Assembly: GCA_003612525.1 (NCBI GenBank) | Contig: RAZD01000026.1 | Span: forward strand, 1-50,138 | Source of the DNA: a bacterium C-53 | Lineage (GTDB): Bacteria > Bacillota > Clostridia > Lachnospirales > Lachnospiraceae | DNA: 50,138 nucleotides | Direction of reading: 5' to 3' | Shown: positions 16,327 to 24,898 of the stretch, one piece after another | Layout of the letters: every line of letters starts with the position of its first letter | Position numbering within the stretch: the stretch's first letter is position 1 | Notes under the pieces: generated by a model | The model's input: only the letters and a program-made list of their open reading frames with translations | Database searches by the model: none | What the model was told of the DNA's origin: nothing | Made by a program: the position numbers and the translations under genes

Positions 16327-17334
16327 ATGACAATACGAGAAAGTTTGGAACAGAGGGAGAAAGATTTTCTGGGGCCTTACGCATCACTCAGTATGAATTC
16401 AAAAGGACGGAAGCATTCGGAAGCGCAGTGCGATATCCGGCCGGTTTACCAGAGAGACAGAGATCGTATTTTACACAGTAAATCTTTTCGAAGACTGAAG
16501 GATAAGACGCAGGTTTTTCTGACGCCTGACGGGGACCATTACAGGACAAGACTCACGCACACGCTTGAAGTCTCACAGAATGCACGGACAATTGCAAAGG
16601 CGCTTCGTCTGAATGAGGACCTTGTAGAAGCGATTGCATTAGGTCACGATCTCGGACATACCCCATTCGGGCATGCGGGAGAGCGTGCGCTGAATCGGGT
16701 ATGCCCGTTGGGATTTGCACATCATGAACAGAGCGTCCGTGTCGTTGAGTTTCTTGAAAAGAGCGGTAAGGGGCTTAATCTGACATGGGAAGTGCGCGAC
16801 GGTATATTGAACCATCAGACAAGCAGTATGCCGCATACGCTGGAAGGTAAGATTGTGAGGCTTTCCGATAAAATTGCGTACATACATCATGATATGGATG
16901 ACGCAATCCGCGGCAAAATTCTGCAGAATGATGAAGTTCCTCTGTCAATCGGGAAGGTGATTGGATATACGACGGCGGAGCGGCTTGATCATTTTATTCA
17001 TGATATCGTGACGCACAGTTACGAAAAGAATGATATCTGCCAGTCACCCGAGGTTGCACAGGCGATGAAAGAACTTCGCGCGTTCTTGTTCGAGAATGTC
17101 TATCAGAATAAACGTGCGAAAGCGGAAGAGAAGAAGGCGGAAAATCTTGTCGCTACGCTTTATGATTATTATCTCAGGCATTGCGATGAACTTCCGGTGG
17201 AGTATATCTGGCTGATGGAAGACAGGAATGAGAAGCCGGAGCGTGTGGTGTGCGATTATGTGTCAGCAATGACGGACCGGTATGCAATTGCGAAGTATAA
17301 TGAGCTTTTTGTACCGGATTCGTGGCATGGTTAG
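16327..17334 (+). CDS. Deoxyguanosinetriphosphate triphosphohydrolase-like protein
   Basis: A 335-residue HD-domain protein. The signature R-S-F-R-R-L-K-D-K-T-Q-V-F, then R-L-T-H-T-L-E-V-S-Q and G-H-D-L-G-H-T-P-F-G-H, spans about residues 45-120 and provides the metal-binding His and Asp residues. These are the marks of the dGTPase family, which cleaves dNTPs to nucleoside and tripolyphosphate. The gene comes just before dnaG and rpoD, the usual position of this dgtP-type gene in Clostridia, so it probably belongs to the macromolecular-synthesis operon. Confidence 0.92.
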   Translation: MTIRESLEQREKDFLGPYASLSMNSKGRKHSEAQCDIRPVYQRDRDRILHSKSFRRLKDKTQVFLTPDGDHYRTRLTHTLEVSQNARTIAKALRLNEDLVEAIALGHDLGHTPFGHAGERALNRVCPLGFAHHEQSVRVVEFLEKSGKGLNLTWEVRDGILNHQTSSMPHTLEGKIVRLSDKIAYIHHDMDDAIRGKILQNDEVPLSIGKVIGYTTAERLDHFIHDIVTHSYEKNDICQSPEVAQAMKELRAFLFENVYQNKRAKAEEKKAENLVATLYDYYLRHCDELPVEYIWLMEDRNEKPERVVCDYVSAMTDRYAIAKYNELFVPDSWHG

Positions 17335-17349
17335 AAATGGTGGAATGCA

Positions 17350-19116
17350 ATGTATTATTCGGATGAACTGATCGAGGAGGTGCGAAGCCGGAATGATATT
17401 GTGGATGTGATTTCCGGCTATGTGAGTTTAAAGAAAAAGGGCAGTAACTTTTTTGGGCTTTGTCCTTTTCATAATGAAAAATCTCCTTCTTTTTCCGTGG
17501 CGCCGATGAAGCAGATCTATTATTGTTTTGGGTGCGGGGCCGGAGGGAATGTTATAAGCTTTGTCATGGAATATGAAAATTATTCGTTTCAGGAAGCCCT
17601 TAAATTTCTGGCGGACAGGGCAGGCATGGCGCTTCCGGAAGCGGAGTTGTCAAATGAGGCAAAACAGCAGAACAGCCTTAGAAATAGAATACTCGAGGCG
17701 AATAAGCTTGCGGCGAAATTTTATTATGTCACGCTCAGACAGCCGGAAGGAAAAGCCGGTATGGAGTATCTCAGGGGCAGAAAACTGAGCGATGAGACAA
17801 TGAGGAAGTTTGGCCTCGGATTTGCAAAGTATAGTGACGGACTGTTTCGGTATCTGAAGTCGCAGGGCTTTTCAGAAGGCATCTTAAAGGAAGCCGGGCT
17901 GATAAATATAGATGAGAAAAACGGCGCGTACGATAAATTCTGGAACCGCGTCATGTTTCCGATTATGGATGTCAATAACCGTGTGATTGCATTTGGCGGG
18001 CGCGTGATGGGGGATGCAAAGCCGAAGTATCTGAATTCACAGGAGACAAAGGTTTTTGAAAAAAGCCGGAATCTGTACGGGTTAAACCTGGCGCGCTTGT
18101 CGCGGAAAAAGAATATGATTCTCTGCGAGGGCTATATGGATGTGATTGCACTTCACCAGGCGGGGTTTTCACAGGCGGCGGCGTCTCTTGGAACGGCGTT
18201 GACATCGGGACATGCCAGCCTGATTAAACGTTACGCGGAGGAGGTCCTTCTGACATACGACAGTGACGGTGCGGGGGTAACGGCAGCGCTTCGCGCCATT
18301 CCGATTCTGAAGGAGGCGGGAATTTCCGCAAGGGTAGTGAATATGGAACCGTATAAGGACCCGGACGAGTTTCTGAAGAATCTTGGGGCGGATGAGTTTC
18401 AGAAGCGGATTGATGCGGCGGAAGGCAGTTTTTTCTTTGAAATCCGGATGATGGAGCGTGAGTTTGACTTAAGTGATCCTGAGGGAAGAACGAAATTCCA
18501 GCAGGCGGTGGTAAAGAGGCTTCTTCTGTTTCAGGATGAAATGGAACGTGAGAATTATACTGCGGCGGCGGCAGCCAAATATATGATTCCGCTTGATGCG
18601 CTTAAGAGGGCAATTGTAAGGGAAGCGGCGCAGCGTGAGGGGATTCGTGAGATTGTGCGTCCGAAGTCAGGAATCCACAGTGGCAGAGAACGCGAAAGCG
18701 GTGTTATCAAGGCACAGAAGCTTCTGCTTACATGGCTCACGGATGAGCCGGAGATCTATTTGCAGGTGAAAAAATATATACGTCCGGATGACTTTACGGA
18801 ACAGTTGTACCGCACGGTGGCAGAGCTTCTCTTTGAACAGCTGGAGGAGGGCAGAGTGGAGCCGGCGTCGATTATCAGTCACTTTACGCAGGAAGATGAA
18901 CATCGTCAGACAGCCGCACTATTTCATACGAAATTGGTCGATATTGAGTCGAAAGTTGAAAAAGAAAAGGCTTTGACAGATATTGTCGTAAAAGTGAAGG
19001 AAAACAGCTTATCAAATGGCCGCGGGAAGATTCCCGACGGGATGGACCCGCTTTTGAAAGCCATTGCGGATAAAAAGGCAATTGAAAACCTTGAGAAAAT
19101 AAGGATTTCTTTGTGA
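17350..19116 (+). CDS. dnaG: DNA primase
   Basis: A 588-residue primase of normal length. The N-terminal CHC2 zinc finger has C-P-F-H near 38-41 and C-F-G-C-G near 59-63. The TOPRIM core includes I-L-C-E-G-Y-M-D-V (about 257-265), with the catalytic Glu, and L-T-Y-D-S-D-G-A-G. The C-terminal part (about 450-588) is the helical DnaB-binding domain. It makes RNA primers for lagging-strand synthesis. It lies 15 bases after the dGTPase gene and upstream of rpoD. Confidence 0.96.
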   Translation: MYYSDELIEEVRSRNDIVDVISGYVSLKKKGSNFFGLCPFHNEKSPSFSVAPMKQIYYCFGCGAGGNVISFVMEYENYSFQEALKFLADRAGMALPEAELSNEAKQQNSLRNRILEANKLAAKFYYVTLRQPEGKAGMEYLRGRKLSDETMRKFGLGFAKYSDGLFRYLKSQGFSEGILKEAGLINIDEKNGAYDKFWNRVMFPIMDVNNRVIAFGGRVMGDAKPKYLNSQETKVFEKSRNLYGLNLARLSRKKNMILCEGYMDVIALHQAGFSQAAASLGTALTSGHASLIKRYAEEVLLTYDSDGAGVTAALRAIPILKEAGISARVVNMEPYKDPDEFLKNLGADEFQKRIDAAEGSFFFEIRMMEREFDLSDPEGRTKFQQAVVKRLLLFQDEMERENYTAAAAAKYMIPLDALKRAIVREAAQREGIREIVRPKSGIHSGRERESGVIKAQKLLLTWLTDEPEIYLQVKKYIRPDDFTEQLYRTVAELLFEQLEEGRVEPASIISHFTQEDEHRQTAALFHTKLVDIESKVEKEKALTDIVVKVKENSLSNGRGKIPDGMDPLLKAIADKKAIENLEKIRISL

Positions 19117-19208
19117 ATTCTTTTTCTGTGAGAGGGAATAATATCGAATACGGCTGATTGAGCCGGAATGCGGTGTATATCAAAAACGGAAGGATGGAAT
19201 GTAACGGG

Positions 19209-20318
19209 ATGGATGAAGCTACACAGGCAAAATTTGACGAAAAACTGAAAGAACTTATGGCGGCAGCCAAGAAGAAAAAAAATGTTTTGGAGTATCAGGA
19301 GATTGGTGAGTTCTTTACCGATATGGAATTGGGGGAAGAACAGTTTGAAAAGATTCTGGAAACTCTGGAGCAGAACAATATTGATGTACTTCGAATTTCG
19401 GATGATGAGGACGAAGATGCGGAAATTATCCTGAGCGAAGAGGATGAGGTGGATATGGAGAATATTGACCTCTCCGTGCCGGATGGCGTCAGCATTGAGG
19501 ACCCTGTACGCATGTATTTAAAGGAAATAGGCAAAGTTCCTCTTCTGTCGGCGGACGAGGAGATTGAGCTGGCCAAACGCATGGAAATGGGGGACGCGGA
19601 TGCGAAGAAACGTCTGGCGGAAGCAAACTTACGTCTGGTAGTCAGCATTGCAAAGCGTTATGTAGGGCGGGGAATGCTCTTCCTTGATCTGATTCAGGAA
19701 GGAAATCTTGGTCTTATTAAAGCTGTGGAGAAATTTGATTACCGTAAGGGATATAAGTTTTCAACCTATGCGACATGGTGGATTCGTCAGGCAATTACCA
19801 GAGCCATTGCTGATCAGGCGCGTACCATCCGAATTCCGGTTCATATGGTGGAAACAATCAATAAACTGATTCGCGTCAGCCGTCAGCTGCTTCAGGAACT
19901 GGGGCGTGAACCAACCCCGGAGGAAATTTCAAAGGAAATGAATATGCCGGTGGAGAGAGTGCGCGAAATTTTGAAGATTTCGCAGGAGCCCGTTTCTCTG
20001 GAAACTCCGATTGGCGAGGAGGAAGACAGTCATTTGGGCGATTTCATTCAGGATGATAATGTGCCTGTTCCGGCGGATGCGGCGGCATTTACATTGTTGA
20101 AGGAGCAGCTTGTGGAAGTGCTTGGAACCCTGACAGACAGAGAACAGAAGGTATTAAGGCTTCGGTTTGGCCTTGACGACGGAAGAGCAAGAACACTTGA
20201 AGAGGTCGGCAAGGAATTTAATGTCACAAGAGAGAGAATCCGTCAGATTGAGGCGAAGGCGCTTCGAAAGCTCCGCCATCCGAGCAGAAGCAGAAAACTG
20301 AAAGATTATCTGGATTAA
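19209..20318 (+). CDS. rpoD: RNA polymerase primary sigma factor RpoD/SigA
   Basis: A 369-residue group 1 sigma factor. Region 1.1 is short and acidic (about 1-95). Region 1.2 starts [11 protein letters not shown], region 2 has the promoter-melting core [12 protein letters not shown], region 3 follows, and region 4.2 ends with the [20 protein letters not shown] helix that reads the -35 box. The ATG at 19209 matches the usual start of clostridial SigA, although its Shine-Dalgarno is weak; ATG 19194 and TTG 19158 are alternatives in frame. It is the third gene after dgtP and dnaG. Confidence 0.96.
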   Translation: MDEATQAKFDEKLKELMAAAKKKKNVLEYQEIGEFFTDMELGEEQFEKILETLEQNNIDVLRISDDEDEDAEIILSEEDEVDMENIDLSVPDGVSIEDPVRMYLKEIGKVPLLSADEEIELAKRMEMGDADAKKRLAEANLRLVVSIAKRYVGRGMLFLDLIQEGNLGLIKAVEKFDYRKGYKFSTYATWWIRQAITRAIADQARTIRIPVHMVETINKLIRVSRQLLQELGREPTPEEISKEMNMPVERVREILKISQEPVSLETPIGEEEDSHLGDFIQDDNVPVPADAAAFTLLKEQLVEVLGTLTDREQKVLRLRFGLDDGRARTLEEVGKEFNVTRERIRQIEAKALRKLRHPSRSRKLKDYLD

Positions 20319-20342
20319 ATATTAAGGAAGGTTTGGTGGGAT

Positions 20343-21050
20343 TTGCAGATTTCAAATCGCCTGCGGGCAGTGGCGTCTATGGTTACACAGGGAAATCGTG
20401 TGGCGGATATCGGGTGCGATCATGCATTTGTGCCGATTTATCTGATCAGAGAAGGGAGAATTCCGTCCGCGATTGCGATGGATGTAAATTCAGGGCCGCT
20501 TCTACGGGCCAGAGATCATATTGATTCATACGGTCTGTCGGAATACATAGAGACCAGGCTTTCAAATGGACTCAGTGCGCTTGGCGCGGGTGAGGCCGAT
20601 ACGGTAATCATCGCCGGGATGGGCGGACCTATGATGCAGGAGATTCTGTGTGACGGGAAAGAAATTCTCCGTGAGATACCGGAGATGATTTTACAGCCGC
20701 AGTCTGATCTTGAGGGATTCCGCCGATTTCTTGCCAGAAACGGATACGGAATCACACAGGAGCATATGATATTGGAGGACGGTAAGTATTACCAGATGAT
20801 GCGTGCAGTACATGGAGAAGTATATGAGCTTGACGAAATGCAGTATCGATTTGGGCCGGTGCTCCTTGCGGAAAAGAATCCCATATTAGCGCGTTTCCTT
20901 GAGCGGGAATCGATATTGAAAAGAAAGATACTGAGCAGGCTGGAAGAAGAGGGGATACGTACGGATGAGTCAGAGAGACGCAGAGAGGAACTTTTAAATG
21001 AACTATTCGTCATAAAGGAGGCACAGAATGCGCTGCGTGAATATAATTGA
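20343..21050 (+). CDS. trmK: tRNA (adenine(22)-N1)-methyltransferase
   Basis: A 235-residue class I SAM methyltransferase. The SAM motif V-A-D-I-G-C-D-H-A-F-V-P (about 19-30) and the catalytic-region I-I-A-G-M-G-G-P-M-M are characteristic of TrmK, which methylates A22 of tRNAs. The C-terminal third (about 165-235) is a charged helical extension. The start is TTG at 20343, with AAGGAAGG about 11 bases upstream and no in-frame ATG before the motif. It follows rpoD as in many Firmicutes and overlaps the Nif3-like gene by 23 bases. Confidence 0.92.
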   Translation: MQISNRLRAVASMVTQGNRVADIGCDHAFVPIYLIREGRIPSAIAMDVNSGPLLRARDHIDSYGLSEYIETRLSNGLSALGAGEADTVIIAGMGGPMMQEILCDGKEILREIPEMILQPQSDLEGFRRFLARNGYGITQEHMILEDGKYYQMMRAVHGEVYELDEMQYRFGPVLLAEKNPILARFLERESILKRKILSRLEEEGIRTDESERRREELLNELFVIKEAQNALREYN

Positions 21051-21810
21051 GAAGTTAAATGAGTTGTCGCCGGTTTCCTATGCCGCGGAGTGGGATAATG
21101 TAGGGCTTCTTGTCGGAAATGAGGAAAAGGAAATCAAAAGCGTGTACATAGCGCTCGATGCGACGGATGAAGTGATTGACAGGGCAGCAGAGTGCGGCGC
21201 GGACTTATTGCTGACGCATCATCCGATGATCTTTAAGGCGATAAAGAGGGTAAATGAAACAGATATAACAGGAAGAAGGATTATTCGCCTGATTCGTGGA
21301 GATATCTGTTATTATGCGATGCATACGAATTTTGATGTGATGGGAATGGCGGATGCGGCGGCAGATGAGATTGCGCTGAAAGATCGTGAAGTGCTTGAGG
21401 TGACATACAAAGATGAGATAGGCGAAGAAGGGTTTGGAAGAATCGGAAAACTTTCTCATTCAATGACGCTTTCCGAGTGTGCGGAGTTTGTAAGAGAGAG
21501 TTTTCATTTATCGCATGTTAAGGTATTTGGAAATCCTGAGACCGTTTTAAAGACGGCGGCAATTCTTCCGGGCTCGGGAAAGAGCACAATTGCTTCGGCG
21601 CTTGGAAAGAATGCAGATGTTCTGATTACAGGAGATATTGATCATCATGAGGGGATTGATGCGGTTGCGGCGGGGATGGCGGTAATTGATGCCGGACACT
21701 TTGGAATTGAGAAAATCTTTGTTCCTTATATGAGACAGTACCTTGAGCGGGAATGCAGAGATCTGACAATATATGAAGATCATTCACCGGAACCGTTTCT
21801 TATTTTTTAA
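21028..21810 (+). CDS. Nif3-like dinuclear metal centre protein (DUF34 family)
   Basis: A 260-residue protein beginning with the E-W-D-N-V-G-L-L-V-G motif (about 20-31) and containing L-L-T-H-H-P-M-I-F near 60-70 and D-A-G-H-F-G-I-E near 231, which provide the metal-binding His, Asp and Glu residues. Family members form hexameric toroids with two metals per subunit. A GTP cyclohydrolase I type 2 label seen in databases is not well supported. AAAGGAGG precedes the ATG, which lies within trmK. The trmK-Nif3-like order is common in Firmicutes. Confidence 0.9.
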   Translation: MRCVNIIEKLNELSPVSYAAEWDNVGLLVGNEEKEIKSVYIALDATDEVIDRAAECGADLLLTHHPMIFKAIKRVNETDITGRRIIRLIRGDICYYAMHTNFDVMGMADAAADEIALKDREVLEVTYKDEIGEEGFGRIGKLSHSMTLSECAEFVRESFHLSHVKVFGNPETVLKTAAILPGSGKSTIASALGKNADVLITGDIDHHEGIDAVAAGMAVIDAGHFGIEKIFVPYMRQYLERECRDLTIYEDHSPEPFLIF

Positions 21811-21833
21811 TCGAATGGAGAATGGAGTTTAGA

Positions 21834-23498
21834 ATGGAGAATACAATTACGATTCTTGTGGACGGGGTTGAAAAAGAATATCCGCAGGGCATTACATTTG
21901 AAGAGATTGCGAAAGAGGCTCAGAAAAATTATGATGCGCCGATCGTATTGGCGGTGGCGGACTGCAAACTTTATGAACTTCACAAAAAATGCAAGGACAA
22001 AAGCAAGGTTCGATTTGAGACATTAAAGGGTACTTCAGGGCATAAGGCGTATAAGAGAAGCGCCTGCCTGCTGATGATTAAGTCCATATACGATGTGGTA
22101 GGAAGAGATAAAATCGGCAGGATTAAAGTGGAGTTTTCGATTGGTAAGGGATATTATTGCAGTTACCGCGGTGATTTTCAAATGACGGAGGAACTGCTTC
22201 AAAAAATAAAAGAGAGAATGAGAGAGATTGTAGATGCGGATGTTCCCATACGCAAGCAGTCATGTCCGCTTGACGATGTTATAAAACGGTGTGAAGATTA
22301 TGGAATGACGGATAAAGTGAGATTGTTCCGCTACCGCCGGGGTTCGAAGATCAATATGTATTCCCTGTCCGGATTTGAGGATTATTATTACGGATATATG
22401 CTGCCAAGCGCAGGGTATATTCAGTGGTTTGACCTTTATCCTTATGATGAAGGTTTTATCATTCAGCTTCCCACAAGGAAGAACCCTGAATGTGTGCCGC
22501 CATTTGTCGCAATGCCGAAGTTGTTTGCCACTATGAAAGAGTCGGAAAAGTGGGGAGCGATGCTTGACGTAGATACGGTTGGCGCGTTAAACGACAAGAT
22601 CACCGCCGGCGGCATGCAGGAGCTGATTCTGGTCCAGGAGGCGCTTCAGGAGAGCCGCATTGCCGGAATTGCGGAGGATATCATGAAAAGTGGCGGAAAG
22701 AAATTTGTCATGATTGCGGGTCCTTCTTCGTCCGGGAAGACGACATTTTCACACCGCCTTTCCATACAGCTTATGGCGCATGGCATGAGGCCGCATCCAA
22801 TTGCACTTGACGACTATTTCGTAGACAGGGATAAGACGCCGCTTGATGAGGATGGAAAGCTGAATTTTGAGTGTCTGGGCGCGATTGATGTGGAACAGTT
22901 TAATCAGGACATGATGGCGCTTTTAAAAGGAAAGACAGTTGAACTCCCCTCCTTTAATTTTAAGACCGGCAAGCGCGAGTACAGAGGAAACCGAAAGACG
23001 CTGGGACCCGATGACGTTCTTGTGATAGAGGGGATCCACGGATTGAATGATGAGCTTTCCTATTCGCTTCCGAAAGAAAGCAAATATAAGATTTATATCA
23101 GTGCGCTCACAACATTAAACGTAGATGAGCATAATCGTATTCCGACGACGGACGGAAGACTGATTCGCAGGCTGGTCAGGGATTTCAGGACACGCGGCGC
23201 TTCCGCACAGCGGACGCTCGGAATGTGGGAATCCGTGAGGCGGGGTGAGGAGGAAAATATTTTTCCGTTTCAGGAGAGCGCGGATGCAATGTTTAATTCG
23301 GCGCTGATTTATGAGCTTGCGGTGTTAAAGCAGTTTGCGGAGCCGCTGCTTTACAGCATCCCGGTCGACGCTCCTGAGTATCAGGAGGCGAAACGGCTGC
23401 TTAAGTTCCTTGAATATTTCCTCGGAATCAGTTCCGAACATCTTCCGAATAATTCAATCATACGTGAATTTGTCGGAGGCAGTTGTTTTAACGTATAA
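21834..23498 (+). CDS. TGS-domain uridine kinase-like nucleoside kinase
   Basis: A 554-residue protein in three parts. Residues 1-65 resemble the TGS domain of threonyl-tRNA synthetase. A region of about 65-270 resembles the threonyl-tRNA synthetase second additional domain. The C-terminal 275 residues are a P-loop phosphoribulokinase/uridine-kinase domain with Walker A G-P-S-S-S-G-K-T-T near 294-302 and D-D-Y-F-V-D-R near 325. It probably phosphorylates a nucleoside or related substrate; the substrate is unproven. ATG 21834 sits 6 bases after GGAG, while ATG 21822 is too close to the preceding GGAG. rnpB follows immediately. Confidence 0.85.
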   Translation: MENTITILVDGVEKEYPQGITFEEIAKEAQKNYDAPIVLAVADCKLYELHKKCKDKSKVRFETLKGTSGHKAYKRSACLLMIKSIYDVVGRDKIGRIKVEFSIGKGYYCSYRGDFQMTEELLQKIKERMREIVDADVPIRKQSCPLDDVIKRCEDYGMTDKVRLFRYRRGSKINMYSLSGFEDYYYGYMLPSAGYIQWFDLYPYDEGFIIQLPTRKNPECVPPFVAMPKLFATMKESEKWGAMLDVDTVGALNDKITAGGMQELILVQEALQESRIAGIAEDIMKSGGKKFVMIAGPSSSGKTTFSHRLSIQLMAHGMRPHPIALDDYFVDRDKTPLDEDGKLNFECLGAIDVEQFNQDMMALLKGKTVELPSFNFKTGKREYRGNRKTLGPDDVLVIEGIHGLNDELSYSLPKESKYKIYISALTTLNVDEHNRIPTTDGRLIRRLVRDFRTRGASAQRTLGMWESVRRGEEENIFPFQESADAMFNSALIYELAVLKQFAEPLLYSIPVDAPEYQEAKRLLKFLEYFLGISSEHLPNNSIIREFVGGSCFNV

Positions 23499-23502
23499 AT
23501 AC

Positions 23503-23858
23503 ATGCAAGTGGGATAAATGGTGGCGTGGGGAAACCCACGAGGAAAGTCCGGGCTTCAAAGGGCAGGATGCCGGATAACGTCCGGTGGAGGCGACTCCAA
23601 GGCCAGTGCAACAGAAATATACCGCCGTCTTTATGACGGTAAGGGTGGAAGGGCGGTGTAAGAGACCACCGCTTTTGCGGTAACGCAGAAGGCACATGTA
23701 AACCCCATCCGAAGCAAGACCAAAGAGAACCGTAAGGTTCGTGAAAGCAACAGGCTTGCCCGGTCTGCTTTCAGGTAGGTCGCTTGAGGCTGCCGGTAAC
23801 GGCAGTCCTAGATAGATCACCATTCACGACATAACCCGGCTTATCGTCCCGCTTGCAT
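23503..23858 (+). ncRNA. rnpB: RNase P RNA (bacterial class A)
   Basis: The conserved block GAGGAAAGTCCGGGCTT at 23540-23556, the CAACAGAAATATACCGCC segment, AGAGACCACCGC, and the closing AGATAGATCACC and ACATAACCCGGCTTA are the universally conserved parts of RNase P RNA in the right order. The ends are defined by helix P1: ATGCAAG at 23503-23509 pairs with CTTGCAT at 23852-23858, extended by GGGA/TCCC. T's run on from 23858, so P1 also works as a terminator stem. The RNA matures tRNA 5' ends. It starts 5 bases after the kinase-like gene. Confidence 0.97.
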
Positions 23859-23861
23859 TTT

Positions 23862-24692
23862 TTATAAGGCGCTTTCTGCGTTGTTTTTTCTGTACTGGGT
23901 GGGGCTTATCCCCATTTTCTGATGAAAGATTTTTGAGAAATACAATGGATCCGAATAGCTTACGGTATGTGCAATGGCGCGCACGGTAAGCGACGGGTCT
24001 TTCAGCAGAATGCAAGCCTGACGGATTCGGTAGTCAATCAGATAATCCTGTATGGACACGCCGGTGACTGATTTGAACAGGCGATGAAGGTAGGAGCGGT
24101 TGATATTCAGATGATTGGCGATATCCTGTACCGTAATAGGGTCGCAGTAGCAGCCTTCGATGTATCTAAGCGCTTCTTCCACATAGTCAGATTTTTTTTC
24201 ATGGACGGGAATGCTGCTGCCTGGAAATTTACGCGCCAGAAGGAAAAGATATTCATACAGAATGCTGTTCATAATTAAGTCGCGGTTATGTGGCTGCTTG
24301 TCAGCCTCAAACATTTTTTCGTGGCAGAGTCTCATTTGATCATCACGTCCGTAATGGACGACGAGATTGTCCCAGAGAGATGTTCTCTTAAGATACCCTT
24401 CTATTTTTATACCTTGCATGCCAATCCATGTATAGCTCCAGGGAGAATGCATATCCGCCTCATAATAGATAAGTTCGCCGGGGCGGATTAAAAAGGCATC
24501 CCCTTCTTTCAGACGGAAAATTTTCCCTTGTGCCTTATAGATACCCGAACCGTCCAGTATATAATGGATCAGATAGCCATTGCGCAGTACAGGCCCGTAA
24601 CTATGGCCCGGAGTGCAGGTTTCGTAACCACAGGTATAGATCATGGCGTCTATATTTTTGAAAAAATCGTTGGAAAAGTTGTAATTCTGCAT
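23862..24692 (-). CDS. AraC family transcriptional regulator
   Basis: A 276-residue regulator. The N-terminal cupin-like domain (about 25-110) has G-Y-L-I-H-Y-I-L-D-G-S-G and F-L-I-R-P-G-E, typical sugar-sensing motifs. The C-terminal pair of helix-turn-helices (about 175-272) ends with Y-F-S-K-I-F-H-Q-K-M-G-I-S-P-T-Q-Y-R, the AraC signature. GGAAAG precedes the ATG. It is divergent from the PTS gene at 24899, whose -10 has no recognisable -35, which fits activation by this protein. Its 3' end stops 4 bases from rnpB. Confidence 0.92.
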   Translation of the reverse strand: MQNYNFSNDFFKNIDAMIYTCGYETCTPGHSYGPVLRNGYLIHYILDGSGIYKAQGKIFRLKEGDAFLIRPGELIYYEADMHSPWSYTWIGMQGIKIEGYLKRTSLWDNLVVHYGRDDQMRLCHEKMFEADKQPHNRDLIMNSILYEYLFLLARKFPGSSIPVHEKKSDYVEEALRYIEGCYCDPITVQDIANHLNINRSYLHRLFKSVTGVSIQDYLIDYRIRQACILLKDPSLTVRAIAHTVSYSDPLYFSKIFHQKMGISPTQYRKNNAESAL

Positions 24693-24769
24693 AATGATTC
24701 ATTCTTTCCTTTCGATGTCGTTTCGTCATATTCCTCAATATTCAGGTCACATATCTCCATATATTTTTG

Positions 24770-24798
24770 ATTATAGCGGTTTATAATATGAATTACAA
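24770..24798 (-). promoter_or_regulatory. Promoter of the AraC-family gene
   Basis: On the minus strand TTGTAA (24798-24793) and TATAAT (24775-24770) are 17 bases apart, giving a leader of about 70 bases. Confidence 0.6.
24782..24787 (+). promoter_or_regulatory. -10 box of the PTS gene, without a good -35
   Basis: TATAAT at 24782-24787 points toward the PTS gene. The matching -35 position reads ATATAT, so the promoter probably needs an activator. A small dyad, GCAAG and CTTGC arms around 24801-24818, lies downstream. Confidence 0.5.
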
Positions 24799-24898
24799 GA
24801 AGCAAGTCGGAATGCTTGCGACAGGCTGTTTTCCTTTATGTGGCCACGGGAAAATGCGGAGAAGAAAAATTGCACAGAGAAAACAGGAGGAATGAGAA

